Shown here: positions 11,725-27,000 of the stretch, piece by piece | Numbering within the stretch: the stretch's first letter is position 1 | Layout of the letters: every line of letters begins with the position of its first letter | Assembly: GCA_028564675.1 (NCBI GenBank) | Contig: JAOVVO010000335.1 | Coordinates: 20,337-84,336, forward strand | Direction: 5' to 3' | DNA length: 64,000 nt | Source: Onchocerca lupi | Taxonomy: Eukaryota > Nematoda > Chromadorea > Rhabditida > Onchocercidae | The notes under the pieces: generated by a model | The model's database searches: none | Seen by the model: the letters and a program-made list of their open reading frames with translations, nothing else | What the model was told of the DNA's origin: nothing | Program-made: the position numbers and the translations under genes

Positions 11725-14700
11725 ATGCTAAATTTTATAGACTGTATGACGGATAAAGATGTGGATCAGTACATCAGACAGAATATTGTTTGGTCAAAAT
11801 TGCCCCAAGAAATTCGAATTGTCTTGGGCAACTCACAAAGAGAATATGATAAGCTCGTACTCGAATATTCAATCAAAAATCAATTGAGGTATAAGGGTAA
11901 CATAGGTGTGTTCCTTTTCTGTTTATAAAATTAATGAAGATTCCTCCTTGATTCCAATTATTTCATAGGCCCATCCATGCTTCAGTCTAATTTTTCAGAA
12001 TTCTTAATTTGCTTAGATCCTTCTGTATGGTTGCTGTCTTTTCCGATTCCGGAACAATTCCACAAATTCAGCCATTTTTCACTGTTGGGTAGAAGACAAT
12101 TTTCTTTCGTTTAATGCTTTTTGATTTTCATGTATGATTATTTTAGTGAAATATGTTAAGAAAAATGAGGAAACTTATTATGATATTCTTCTGAAATACA
12201 GCGAAACTCATCTTATGCTTTATCCGTATCATTTGTCAAATATAGTTGTACGCGAACTTCGAATGACACCATTTAGTTATTACATCAACATCATGACGGT
12301 AACATTTTTGAATCTTTGTAAATTAAAAAATATTAACTTTTCATTAACATTTTCTGTGGCAACCTCATTTTGTTGCTGATTTTCGCTGATCCATTCCTTA
12401 TTCATTTCAGATACCCAACTTTACTTCAAAAAAATTTCCCGAAATATTTTGGTATTGAGAAAGAAATAGTTTTTAGAATCTTATGAATGCCGAAAAAAGT
12501 TACGATTCATTGCCAAATTTTACGGCTGCCGATGCAATGAGACTGTTGGGAATCGGCAGAAATCAATACATCGAGTTAATGAATCAAAACCGTTGTAATC
12601 GAAAATTATTTCGAAAGAATAAATCATTGCGTGAATTATTACCGGCAAAACCTGTTGCAATCAACATTGAACCTTGGTGGTTGGTCGCACCGGGCAGTAT
12701 TCTAGAAAGTGATGTTAAGGTAAATTTTTGTTTTTCATTTAATCATTTAGAATGATATGTATCAAGATTTTGTTTATAAATTATTCATTTAATAGTTTAA
12801 CAGTTCAATTTTCTTTTTGCTTCTTAAGTATATCAGTTCTTGTTTCCTTCATAAAAAGATAATTCGTACAGACTTTTGGATTTCATGTCTTTTTACTTCC
12901 ACTTTGCTATAGCAATTTATTACAGTTATAATAATTTTATATCTTGCAAGTAGTTTGTTTTTATGGCCTTGTATAGCTGATAATAATTTACTTGTTTGAA
13001 AACTTGGAAATTTTACTTGGTGAGAACATTTAAAGTATTGCAGTTACTGAACAAGGATGAAAAAGATTTATTAGATATGCTTATCGATGAAGGTGCTCAG
13101 TTAGTTGGCACTCTTGATGCAAAGCTGGTGCAAAAACTTTATAATCGTGGCCTAGCTTATTTAGAAGTACCAGTCAACGATGACGATTATATTTACGGTA
13201 TTAATTGTTTCTGTATTTTGCTGTTTGTTATTCAGCTGTCAAACAAAATAATCTTTTTTTTCTTCTTTTAATGCACTGATTTGAAACTAATTAAGAAGAG
13301 AAAACATTTAAGTTTTATTTGCTGTTGTAATCGAATTATAAATAATAATATTGACAAACCATTTAGCAGTATTCGAAGAGTGAATGAGAGGCTCTTTCCA
13401 GATTTTTTGTTTTAGGTGCATGAATGGCTTGAAGTTTTGGTAACAGCTGTTTTTTTTCTTTTTTTTTTTTCTTTTACTTCGTTTCTTTTCTTTTTCATCT
13501 GAAATTATTTATTTATTTCTCGTATGTTCAGAAAAGTACTTCACTAACTTTCGAAGAATCAGATAGTGAAAATGCTAAATTTAGCTCAAAACATCTGGAG
13601 AAAATATAAACTAGACATTTAACAGAAATAACAATAGCCAATTTCAATAATTCCCTTCCTCCTTCTCCTCCCAACTAATGCACAATTTATAGCCATTTTT
13701 CTTGCAGTACCAACTTTGGATGGTTTTGTTATGAATCGAGTTCTAGGAGATTATTTTGAAAATTTGCTGTATCAGATATTTATAGCCATCGACGAGCAAA
13801 CAACTGTACGGGAGGTACATTCTGAATTTTTGGTTTTTCATTTTTCACTTAAGCTTTCCCTTATTCAAAATTATTCAACATAAGAAAGCAATTCCCAAAA
13901 ATTTAGTAGAGTTCTTTAATAAGGTGTTTTCAGTATTCTACTACTTTCATACTTTTAATAATTTTAGCTATCGGAAACTTTAAATATCGATTTGCAATTG
14001 GTAAAAAATGCTATCTCAGTATTTTGTCGACTGGGCTTTGCGAAGAAGCGTATCACCGGACTAGAAAATCTTGCATTGCACGTAACATGGGCAAGTCATA
14101 TGATCATTCCAGAGTAAGTACTATAATTTTCAAAGTAGTTTAAATTTCTGCTTGATAATGAAATATGATTATCTCAAATGAGCATACCTTCACTGCGCTT
14201 TCATTCAATTATCCTGACTTTCACTTGTCAATGACGTTTTCGATGAGTATTATATCATAATTTGGTGGTAGTTAATATTTCACTTATCAGATTTTGTTTT
14301 CTTTTGTAATCATAAAATCCTTTATATTGTCTGTTTGTTTCCTTAATATAATTTGACCGCGAATAACATCTATAACATTTGTGATTACGAGTTCTCACTC
14401 CCATTTGTTATGGCAACTGCATTTTTACTTTGGCAGATGATGCGTTTAATTTTTACTAATTTCTATTTTTTGCTTTTTTGTTTGTTATTCCATGAAAATT
14501 TTATGCGTTAATTCATAACTTATTAATATGTTAATTTATGTCTTTGTGCGAATTATTTAATTCTGTATTTATTTCTACAAAAGTTTTTGTATTAGTTGTT
14601 ATTAAAATTACATTAATCAACCAGTATTTTTGAATAGCTTCTGTTGGTTCACGAACTTTAGTTTTCTCATTAAGCCTTTTTTTTTTTGCTTTTTGCATAA

Positions 14701-17700
14701 TTTTTAAGATGCAGTATTCATTTTTAACTTTTAATAGGGTGGATGAAGATTCGACTGCAGCAATCACAGCGGATCTCTCAGACTTTTCCACGGCATTGGT
14801 TTCTCCGGGCGGTGCAGATGAAGATGACGAAAATGAATCCGGTGCAGATGGATTAATCATTAACCAGGATGTGCTTATAGCATCGTGCACGGTACTAGTA
14901 CATTTTTCAATGATCCAAGCTGTAAATGAGATCTAAAATTTCATTATTTTATCTATTTTAGTTGTGATAAGCTACACGTCTTTCAGTCATTATCGTTAGC
15001 ACCTACTCCCAGTGGTGGGAACGAGGCTGCAAAACGAATCGCATTTCTTTTTGATTCATCGTTGACTGCTTTTCTTATGATGGGGAATTTATCACTCGTA
15101 AGTTTCTTTTTTTTAAAAAAGGAATTAGGAAGAAGATAAATAATAAATGATAATGAAATTAAAACCGAATACGAGCTGCTAATGTTTCTGAAAATCCAAG
15201 TGTTGTACTGGTGTTCAAAATTTTGTTGATTACTCATCGCATAAAATTTTCATTTCAAGTATTTTTTCTTTATAGAGCTTGAAAAATCATGCGGTAACAT
15301 TATTTGAAGTGGGGAAATTAAGTGATGAATCGCTGGATAGTTTCGTGGAAGAGTTGCAAAATGTAAGTTAGTGTCCTTTTTCATTTAAATCTTTTCAATA
15401 TTTAAAAGTGAAATTGTTGCTCATTTCTCATGATTGTAACAACAGATATATGAAATGTTTTATGGTTTTTTTTTTATTTTTTTTTGATTTTGTTTAGTCT
15501 TTATTTTTCTTTTTAGTTGTTGAAGACTCAAAGTATGATGTACCATTTTTGTTAATGTTGCTGATTCAGGTGAAGCTGTTTATGGAAGGTGAAGCACAAA
15601 AATATTCAGAACATGCTCAGACATTGTTGTTAACGATTATTTCATTACGCAGTAGTTCTGAATTGGATTTAATCAGAGGTGAAAGTTTATTATCGTTGGA
15701 TCAACCCACACGTCTGCGCCTCATCAACAAAACATACAGGTTAGAAAAAAGAAGCAAGATGTAACTTGAGGAATACTTTTTCCAAATTTACTTAATGATT
15801 AATTTCGCGAAAATAGATTCATGAGTATTAAATCAATTTTTCTCACTTAAAATTGAAATTAAGGTGTTTGGTTTCAATGGCTCCGTTAAGCGGGGAAGCA
15901 TGTCCATTGTCAGTGCCATCTATTCCTCATTTGGGAACCGTTATTCCAGAAGTATGTCAGTTTTGATTGGATTTTTCCAAAAACTGGATTAACTCAGAGA
16001 GTATTTATCGATAATTGGAGAAAAAATCTTCCAGAAAAGGGGAATATTTATATACAATCGTTCTGTATCATCAGAAATTATTTCGTAATAGCATAGTTGC
16101 AGGTGGTTTCGTCATGGTTTCGATTGTTTTTGTATTGTACCTCAGGTGATGGACCAGTTTCGCTGTTCATTCCCAAGGGCTCGCGCGTCCCAATTATTCC
16201 TTGTGCTCTACGCCGATGCAAACATTTACTAATTACTACTGCTTCTCATGAACCTGTCATCGTTCCAGTAGATAACTGTTTAATTCAACTGAATGACATG
16301 CTTCAAATGCATGCAATATTTGTACAAGTACACTTTCGTACTGATATCATTTTCATCTAGAGAATCAAAAGATGTCGAAGATATTGAAGCTTTAAGCAGA
16401 TTTTATTTTATAGAATACTTTCATTCTTTTTAGGTTTTTTCAACTTTTCTTAGTGTATCCGATATTATTTTTTGTGGAATTTAGGAAACTGATAATCTTA
16501 AAATATTAGAATCGCGCAGTATTTAATTCATTATTCAAAGAGAGCTATTAGTTTTGTTTCTTTTTCTTCTTTTCATAACTGAGAATTCGTAATATCAATG
16601 AAGAGAATTAAGGCTGTTATTCATTATTTGTAATTTGAAATTTTAATAACATCCGAATTTCTGTAATCTAAAATTTTTTTGAAAATATGCTTTGCTTTCA
16701 GGAATACAGTGCTGTGATTGATGACTCGGAGGTTATAAGTGTCCCGTTCCCATTTACTGAGACCAGCTTAATAAATGGTGATTTTCGCATCTTTGATATC
16801 GAATTAGAATACTAAGAAAAACTTATACACAAAAATAATGAGCTACTCAATATATCTCGACTTTAACTGTTTATTTTTATGTTATTTACATAAGCTAAAA
16901 GTTTTATTTTCACATTAGTTTTTTTGGATTTTTTTAAGGTCATTTTTCATCACACCCTTCAGTACTAAAACTCCGAGAAAAGTTGGGACTAAATTCTTTA
17001 TGTGGTTATTTAACGTTGTTGTGCAAAAAGAAGTCTGCTGATTGGGAAGAACAGTCGCAGAAGAATAGAAAAAGTAATAGCACGACGGTCAGCAAAGACC
17101 CAAGGTCTTAATTTTTTCTTTAGTCTTTAGAATTATTATCGATGTTCTGCCATGTATTTCAGGTATTGTGATTTTTGATCTCAGCCACGATAGAATCTTT
17201 AGCAAATGAATCAGAACTAAAAATGATAGTAAAAATCAAAATAAATCATTCTGTTGCTATAATTGTGTACTAGTGTTAATTTTTCGATGTTTCACTATAT
17301 TCTTCCCGGGAAAAGGTTGCAAACTTTCTTATTTGATAGTCAGTGCAAACAAGATAGCAATTCCATAATCATTTACTGTAAAGTAAAAACAGTATGTAAA
17401 GTGTGTGATTTAGCTCGCAGGAGGCACTCATCAAGGTATCAAATAGGCAGGACTTGGTGTTAATAGGTTTTGTTTAAAATTTATCAGATCTTAAATTCAC
17501 AGAAAAATTGCGAACCTTCGAGTTCACTTGCGAGACGATGAAACATATGCAGATTACACAGTACTTGACTGTATTTTTGGTGTTCCATTATTTGATGAGC
17601 ATTTGAACAGGATCATTTGTCAAAGAATCAAAGATTGCAAGCTTCTTGATCCAAAAAAGTATATTTTGTTTTCAATATTCTTTGTTTAAATTTTTTTTTT

Positions 17701-18077
17701 TTTTTTTTTTTTTTTGAAGAAACAAACGAAACATAGTTTTATGGTTCCTTCTTGCAAGTTTTTGAATAAAAGATGTTCTTTTCATATGCTAGTTCAAATA
17801 TGGTAGAATTTGCGAACCACTATGTAGTACAATCATTGCGAGAACTGATTAATAAATATCAAACTTGGGGAGAAGAGGTGAGTTGAAATATTTTACATAT
17901 ATTTTGTTTTTGTTCTTAGAAAGGACGAGCATTTCAAATATTCAGTTTTTTCTCTAAGATTAAATGGTATTTTAGCCAACATCTGTATGGGAGATGTCAC
18001 GTTGGTGTCCGCCAACTCAAATACTTCTTTTTCAAAATGGAGAGATAAACATAATGGATGATTTGCGAATTTGCTAA
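11725..18077 (+). CDS. FAM91 family protein (FAM91A1 homologue)
   Basis: Seventeen exons join in phase to 800 aa: 11725-11905, 12147-12298, 12477-12719, 13044-13197, 13708-13814, 13968-14113, 14738-14891, 14987-15097, 15276-15362, 15570-15739, 15864-15951, 16103-16327, 16702-16777, 16939-17104, 17503-17658, 17793-17877, 17976-18077. Vertebrate FAM91A1 is about 838 aa. Diagnostic blocks include LGNSQREYDKLVLEYSI, EKSYDSLPNFTAADAMRLLG, GFVMNRVLGDYFENLLYQI, KRIAFLFDSSLTAFLMMGNL, FEVGKLSDESLDSF and FGVPLFDEHLNR. In animals FAM91A1 works with TBC1D23 and the WDR11 complex at the trans-Golgi in capture of endosome-derived vesicles. A second Met at 11746 (MTDKDVDQYIR) aligns better with the family start, so the first seven residues may be untranslated. 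The stop codon overlaps an AATAAA (18077-18082), giving a very short 3'UTR. Confidence 0.95.
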
Positions 18078-18082
18078 ATAAA

Positions 18083-21000
18083 AAGATATGGTTCGGCAGA
18101 ACTATCGTAATTGAAAGTATATATTTCAGAAATTAACTTTTATAAGTGTTAAATGATATTCATTTAATTGCAATATCAAATTCTTTTCCATTTTTTTGTT
18201 CTTTAATTTCTCATTTGCTTTTCTAGAATATAAAACTATCGTAGATAAAGAAGTAGGTATTGTTATTCACTGGAAAGTTTTAGAGTTAAATCCTGACGTT
18301 GAGATGTCTCTATGAAGTCTTTTATAAACCTTTTTGATTGATGTTTTAAGAATTGCTCAGAATTGTTTTTCAGTTTCTTTTTAAAAGATTTCTAGATTAA
18401 TTTAAAAAATTGCCAGTTTTCCGGAGAATTTTTCTTGTGCTGAAAATATTTCTTTGATAGTTTATTATTTGTTCTTATACAACATAATTTTGAAGGCAAT
18501 GCATTCATTCTTCTTTTTCTACATTTCATTATTTAAATTAATTTCTCTTTATGTTATGTAGGAAATAATCGTTTCACTAATTTCGCTTCTTCCATGTGCC
18601 TATAAATCTGATCTTATAAATAGTTGTAGGCAGTAGTTATCTAATGTTTTCACTGTAAAGTTATGATAATTCTTTTCTGTATGGATAATTTTTCCATATT
18701 CTACTTTTCTAGCAGTAAAGGTTAGTGCTCTGGCGCCTTTTTTTTTCGATTGATTATTGAGATAAAATTTTTTGTTGCTTCGCTCTTTTCATTTTCTTCA
18801 TTTTTATTTTTAGCACTTTTCATCAAAAAAATGAGACATTCTTCCCAGAAGATTATCGATTAAAATTTTTTTTTAGTTCTTTTTATGCCATATATTACTT
18901 GAATTATTTTAAAGACTTTTGTTGTTAATATTCGGAAACTTATCATATCATATTATCAATGGTTTATAATCAGTCTTACTCAAATGCTCAGTTTCTGATT
19001 TATTCGATATTGTTATTGTTAACTTTATCAGATCCTGCTTTAGCTACGTTGAACCGCTCCATCTCATTTTCTGGCTTTTTCAGATTGTATTCGATTTTCA
19101 GTTTTACATTATTATTGGAAGTAACAGTTTTTTAGAAAAATATTTCACTCATAATTATTACTTTATCGAATTCAGTTGCAGCTACTTTATCGAATTCTAG
19201 TGCAGCTATGTATTTTAATGTTCTGACTTTTATAAGTTGTATTTAATTGTCGGTTCTTAACGAATGCAATAATAGCTTGTCATAGATCTTAGGATCTAAA
19301 ACTTCTGAAAATTAAATCTACTGAGAGAAAGTTAGAGAGAAGTAAAAAATACAATTTTATTTTCATATCATGATTTGGGACCAGAGAATGGTTAATATAG
19401 TGTCATGCATAAACATTTTAATTCATGCCCTTACTTTTCTGATTGCATTCTCCCTTTGAATGATCAGTAACATTTCTTCTTAACATATTCTTTAATTGTT
19501 TTGGTCTCTGCGGAATTTTTTTCTAAATATAATTTTCTTTTTGTTTTTCAATCTTATGAATTTATAGAATTATTTCCGTGGATGTATTTTTATTACTCAA
19601 GCACTGTCTTCTTAACAAAATGCGGACTTATTTCGCATTTTCACTAAATTTTCAAGTTCATTTTTGAAGCGGCAAAATAATAATGATTTCTGAAATTAGA
19701 AGAAAGTTCAGGCTTTTTTGATTCTAACTATAACATTCAATAAACCAAGTTTTATTTTAAAAGCGGTGAAATATTTCATGCTATTACTTTTTATCGAAAT
19801 CGAGACGAGTTTTTTAAAATCTTATATATTGTTTTAAAATATTTTTACCTCTATTGTTATTTTTGTTAATAATTGGTGTTTAGTTTATTTTCGTTTAATT
19901 AATTATAATATTATGTGAGATAGAAATGAGCATTGTAATTCAAAATAAAATGATGATTTTAAAAAGCTCATTTCGAAAGGAAATATTAATATAAAATTTT
20001 TGGTTGGTTCAAACTTTGTTCATATTGCATTAGGCATCAAAAAAATCTGTGTAGCAATAATGAAAACAATCAATTCTATCCAGTAGATTTTTTCTGGGTC
20101 AGAAGTCATTGTTTTCATTATTACTATTATCACTATTGTTATTATTAGCACTGTTATTATTAACGCTATTATCGCATATATTTATCACTGTTGTATTAGA
20201 ATTTTATTTTCATTCCACTTTTTCAGACTTTCCTATTATATTTTCGTCAACTATGGGCGAAGTTTATTTTACAATTGCAAAATTGGACGTGAAATTTACT
20301 GAAAATTGAGATTTCCGGATATTTATTGTTGTAATGCATAGTTTTTAGTTAATATATTGTTACCAAAACATATACATTTTTTGATTTATAGTTTTAAAAT
20401 TCGTTGCTTTGTTTCGAAATCATCTAAAATTGCAACATATCGTTATTTTTTTTTTTTTTTTTTTTTTGTTAATATTTTGTCTTGCCCGCTTATATATTGT
20501 TTTTCACTTAGCTTCATATAAGGTTGTGTACTGCATATTTTTTTAATATGCCTTTCGTTTTCATTGTAATTTTCTTATTTGTCTTTTCATTTTTCACTTT
20601 ATTGAAATATATGTAAATTTCTTAAATGAATAATAACGAATCTTAATGCTTCATATTTCACACTTTAATTATTTTAAATCTTTCGACACTCGTTTCGAGT
20701 TCCTTGGCCATATTTCACTTTGACTGAAAGATCAACAAACAAGAGGAAGCAATATCTGATTGTTTTTATTGTAGCAATAAAGCCATTTTTTATAGATTCG
20801 ACAGAAAAACTTAGGAACAGAAAAGGTGAAATGAAACAATATATTGTTAATAATTTCTTTGGTCAAATATTAGGCATGTCCCAGTTAAATGAGGAAATAG
20901 CCTAGAGAAAACTGAAAATGTATTGGTACGAATGAGTGTTATTTGTTGTCGTTTTTCCCGAATTAATAACTAAAAGAAGCTTTGAGTAGCGAACTAAAAA

Positions 21001-24000
21001 GTGGCCTTTTTCTTTGTTATTAAAATGTAGTTTGTGCACTCAAGAATTTAATGAAAAGATCCATCGGTATTGATAATGCGAGGATATAATTGTTTCAACT
21101 TCTCAGTACGAGTTATTTTTATTCTCAGCGCAATCTAACATGTTGTAAGAAATTTCAGCTGTATGATCATTTTCATGAGTAACTAGTTGTCAAGAAAAAA
21201 TTAGTCAGTAACTTATCATAATAATGGGTAGGCAAAACTAAAATCATTGCAGATTTGATCAGATTTCTACTCAGCGTTACCATCAATACATATGATCTTC
21301 CGACTTTTCCTCTTTAAATTTTCTTTCTAAAGATGAATCTATTGTGGAATGTTATAGAGATGGAAGTGGTCAATAAAAACAATAGAATTTTGAGTATTAT
21401 ATTTATTTATAATAAAGAAATGCTCAATTGAATTGATTTTTATGAAATTATTACAATCTATTTTTTTCACAGGATATATTAAGAACTGATCTATCAGTAT
21501 TTTAATCAAATGGCATTTTTTGTAAACTGATAGTATAATAGAAAAGAATTGAACTGGCAATATATTTTTTCGGTTAGTGTGCTCGGTCTGATCCAATTCA
21601 ATCTTTTATCTATTTTGCTCTAATGAAATATGCCCAAAAAGATATATAGTTTCGAAAATAATTGCAAATGCTGTATAATGGACTCCTCAATACTGCTGAG
21701 GCTTATTTAAAAAGATATCTTATAAATTTTGCCTTCTTTTTTCTTTTTTTATTTGATGGAGTCAATTTGTCAGGCATTATTTAATATTTCACTGAAAACT
21801 TCCGTCCTTCGAATTGGTTAAATATATTAGCTGTACTGATTCTGAATAAACACTTGAATTTTTTTTGAAAAAATTCTTGATTATTGCTAACTGATGCAGA
21901 TAAATTTTTTATAGAAGGACTAAAAATAGCAAATTGTTTTTTATCTTCATGTATAAAAAATTTCACCATAAAATGATTGGTAGAATGAATGAGGCTTCTG
22001 GGAATTTCATCTTTGATTTAAGCCGATTTTTTTTTACAGATTTTTAGAATAAAATATCTTATAAATGGAACGAAGTATTATTTCTCTTTATAATGCAAAA
22101 TAGGCTATTAATGATTATAATACAGGGATCGCCGAGTAATTTAAACTGTTTAAAAAGTGGATTGCAAAGATAAGAGCACCAATGAAACACAGAAGTGCAT
22201 GAAAGATGTAAAGACAATGAAAATGTTGGCTGAAGCATCCAGAAGTTTGAATAGGTCGTAAGGAAATTACGATCAGCGTAATATCTTCCCTCAAAAATAC
22301 GTAGAAGACAAAGAGAAAAACTGGAAAGAAACGAACTTGGAATATCTGTGCAGCAGTCTTAAAAATACCGATGTCTGAACTGGTAACAGAATTGTCTTGA
22401 TGATGATTTCAGACTTAGACTGCTTGATAACACTATATATATATAGAAGTAATATACAGAAGTAATCGATATTGTCATAATCACTTCAAAATCATTTCAG
22501 TGTTATCAGAATAGCTTTATATGAAAAAAGATAGTTTCTGATACAGGTACCAATTCACGTATTTCAGTTTCATTCATTCGTCTTTCAGAATAGTTATTCA
22601 CTTTTGCCTCCAATAATATTTCTTTTCTCTTATCCAGATTAAAAGTCTTCGTTTGTCACAAGTAACGCAGACCAATCTTGCAGTAATCACTCTTGCATTT
22701 TTTGTTATCAGTTTTTTCCAACCTGTGCTCTATTTTGCAGACATAATGTGTTGTTATCATGTTATCATGGTTATTATCTTTGAAGGCACTGAATATTGCC
22801 TGGAGCACATGAGTTCGAATCCCATCATGCACCATGAATTGTGCTGTGTGCTTGAAACTTCCAAATTTTTTTTCGATTATTATAGATTTCGTTGCTATTT
22901 ATAGTTGCTGATAGAACATCGGCCATGACAATGCTGAGAAAAATCATTCTTTCGTTCATATCTGTTATCTTTATCTATTATCACACCGATCGACTGATAT
23001 AGCTATGAGCATGGCAATTTTTTGAATGAAAATGCATTTTATATATTTTTCACTGCATTTTGTCTTTTCGACATTCTGAAAACACTCGCCAAGGATAATT
23101 CTTGCGCCGCAGGTTTGAACTCCATCTGTTTCTGTGAATCTTTACTTAATATATATTACATTTCTTAGATTTTTTTCTTGAGTAATTTTGACTATGTTGA
23201 TAATTTTGAGATTTGGACCAAAAACTGATGATAATTTTTTTCATGAGAGCCATCTTTTTTGATGAGAAATTTTCGACCAAATTCTCTTTCTCATTACTAT
23301 GAATGGAAAATTCAAATTCAGTGAAAAAGTTTTTTGCCTGCCAGGAAGAATGATCACTGAAGCGTATTGAAATGCAAAATCGATAATGCTGGTAGAAGTT
23401 AAATATAAATTTATAAAATTGGTGGATGAATTTACCAGAAATACTTCATAAATTCATATTTTTTGGTCTATTTCAGATTAAATATTCCTTTTCAGAGAAG
23501 AAGAAAAGACTTTTATAGCTGAAGATATTTTTACCAATTTTTTAGCAGAATGTAATAAAATGGTGTAAATGCGCTTCATTTTCTTCGCTCATAAAGTGAT
23601 TTCATAATGTTTTCATTTAAACTTTTGATTTTATGATTATCAGATAATCATGGATGAATGCGCTCAGCCTCTTACTCTCACGCAAACTTGGAACTAAAAA
23701 TAGGTAGATTTTCGATTTATGCAAAGCTAATGAATCGAAAACAATTCAGAATGCAAAATTTTTTTCTGACTTCAACTAAACTGTGATCATAATGATATTT
23801 CTTTAAATATACAATGTTTCCACACTTTTTGCAGATTCGATTTTCTTGTTTTCGAAATTTTGAAATTTGTTTTATCTTAAATTTACATCTGATCTCTCCA
23901 TTTTTTTTTCGAATTCAAAAAAGTGTATCATAAAACCGGGAAAGCTATATTCCACTTTTTATACAAGTAAGTTACTTCAGTTTTACGTAATTTTTATTTT

Positions 24001-27000
24001 TATCTCTGCTTCTTTTATCTGATTTTGCTTAAATTTTTTCTGATGAATAAAGTATTTTTTTGCTCGATTACTGAAATCTTCTTTATGTTCTATAGTATCA
24101 TGGCATGGAAGACCAAGTAAAGATTCTGTATTCATAGGGATTCTGAATCCGTCGAGTGTTCGTTTCAAGTGGGGAGAAAGGAATCAGTGCCTCCATTGTA
24201 AAAGCGATACACTCCAATTAATTATGATATTGATTTTGCAAGAAGACAATAGTTGCAATGGAAGCGATGAGTGGAAGGCTAACAAAATAACGAAATTTTG
24301 TGCTGAACTGTGGTGGAGAGGGATTGGCTCTTTGGAGAGATAGGCTTATTAGACGGATTATCAAAAAGGCTTCTTTGAGTAAGAGTTGGCTAAAGCCTGA
24401 GCAATGGCAGCAATCACCCTCAGGGAATTATCAGTGTAAAGTAGGCTTCTCCTTCGTCGCCCTCTTTTAAAACAAATTTCTTCCCTTTCTTCCACATTGA
24501 AATTCATTTGTTAAAAAAAAAGATTCATTTCAATTTACATTGTTTCCCGATCGAATCGATGTTCACTTTGTTGATTCTCCAGTTATTGTCATTTCTAGAA
24601 GTTTTAATTGAAAAATTTATTTTACAAATTACAGTCAGGAAATTTGCATTTGCATTATACATGAATTTGATCTATACAATCAAGAACGAGACTGATCAAT
24701 AACTAAATTTAGAATAAGCTGGTTTATAGATCTTTATTGCCCTTGAGAATCGTTAATCCCTTTAATCGGTTGATGACAAAACCATAAAGTAACCACAAAT
24801 TAATGCTGCAAATTACATGCATGCAAATAGTCTGATTAATATCATTATTTCTTTGTGCACTTTGATTCTGATAACCCCTGATATAATGCTACCAAGACAT
24901 ACTGACAATAAAGCTATCAGCTCAAACATATGTAATTAGACGATCAAAGTAGCATGTCTGAATATATACAATACGCAATTATTTTGTGATAAGTTCTGAT
25001 AGTGTTAGCTTTCTTTGCCTTAACATAGCAATTATCAGTTGCGAGGGTTAGATAATTTCTTTTCCTGTAACTATTAAATTATTATCACGTAGAGCACTCT
25101 TATTCGGAAGGTGCACCTGATATCCTGTAGAAATATACCTCATGGTTATATTGTTTCATTGATTTAAGATATAATCACAGGTTATTTATTCCTCCATTTT
25201 TCTAACAAAAATAAAGCTGTTTTCAAATATTTGAGCAAATGTTGTTTTAAAACGAAATATCTTTTATTTTTAAATTATAAAAGATTGTCAAGAACTGTTT
25301 CTACACTTATATCTCTACATCTTTATGCCACGAACAGAAGAAAGCCTTTTTATTTACATCTCAACATAAGTTTCCAAAGAAAATTTGTTAGAAAATACTA
25401 AGTAGTTTTTTGATTCAGTTTTTATTGCAATTTTTTCGAATTTTCGAATTTTTATTGCTTTTCACAAGAATTTAAGAATCGAAATTATTTGTTTAATTTG
25501 TTTATATTCCACCACATTAATTATCATTCATTTGCATACATAGATAATTAATGCTAATTAATGTCGCGGAATATCTCTTTTATATAATATTTCTTTTATA
25601 TCTCGCAACATTAATTATCATTAATTATCTATGTATGCAAATATCCGGAGGTGTAGCTTTCTTCTTGCAATATAATGAGCTATTTAATTTTACTTTCTTG
25701 AACTCTTTAATTTAATTCTAATCTTCACAAAATGACTCAATTTTAATGCATCGAAATATTTCGAAGTTTTGTATATGTTACTAATTCTTGAAGCTGTTCA
25801 ATTATTCTGTCTCCTGATTCTATACTGAATCCATTGTTTATGTCAACTAATTCTTATATGCAAAATTTTTTGATTAAATATGATGAAATAGATTTATTTC
25901 ATTCGTTTATTTAATGGTACTTTATTTCAAAGAGAAAAAAAATATCTCTAAATAGCAGAAGCTGCGAAGATTGCTCCAAAAGCTATGATAATATAATGAT
26001 TTGTTCAGCTCTGATAAAAAGTGTTTTGTTTTGATTATAATCGCTGATACAACAACATATTCAGTGAAATGAATTGTTTCATGTTAAATAGCAAAAACGA
26101 AGACTACATATCAGTTAATTGATAGTTATGTGAACCAACCAACAACCTTTATCCACCAACACAGGCAAATTATTTGAACGAATTTCATTGACTCCACCAT
26201 TCAATTTTTTTGTTTTGCATAAAAAGTTTTCTTTATTTTTCTCTCCAATGTTACAGACCAAAACCAATATTGTCATCAAGTTTTGACTCAATTCCTCGCT
26301 TCATAAGGCTTAGTAATGTATCGCTCAGAATATCTTTTCTAATACTGCTTGTTGCCTCTTTTATTTCTTTTGATAGAGAATTCTGAATAGTATGATTTTT
26401 TCCGAACGGAATTCCGAAACAGTAGAGAATTCTGAGCAGTACGATTTATTCTGAACGAAGATACCATCATCGTTTTTAATTTACATGAACTGATTAAGCA
26501 GTATACATCGAGCTATTCATTTTTTATTCTTTTCGTCAAATAATTTCATTCTTTAGAAGAAATGTTCATCGTAACAATTTGTTTCTTTGGCGATATCTAT
26601 TCTCATTTTCAAATTATCCACGGGGAGTCAACTTAAATTTTGTTACGTTTTGCTAAAAATCTTATTCATGGACATTCAGCTTAGTTTTAAGCATACCATA
26701 AATTAAAGAGTAGCAATGGTGGGTGGATAATAGAATTTTCGAAGCTTTAATTTGAAATACCAGGAAAACAATATCGAATTTTGTCATTTTTTTGCAGCTC
26801 CAATATTTTTGTTATTTTTTGATAGATGTAGGGAAGAAAGAAAGGCGCGCCTAGCAAAGTTTTATTGGGAGTGAAAGACCGGAGTCGATTGTTACTGATA
26901 AAGTTGCTGAGATGAGGAGATTACTTCTCCGTGGTACTGCTTGTCTTGAGCATTTGAATGCTATTTAATTTTGTATTTGTTTCATTGCAAAGTGAGCAAG

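Noticed and set aside
22811..22823. GAGTTCGAATCCC, like a tRNA B box / T loop
   Set aside because: No matching acceptor stem, D arm or anticodon arm could be assembled upstream; the T stem itself contains a mismatch.
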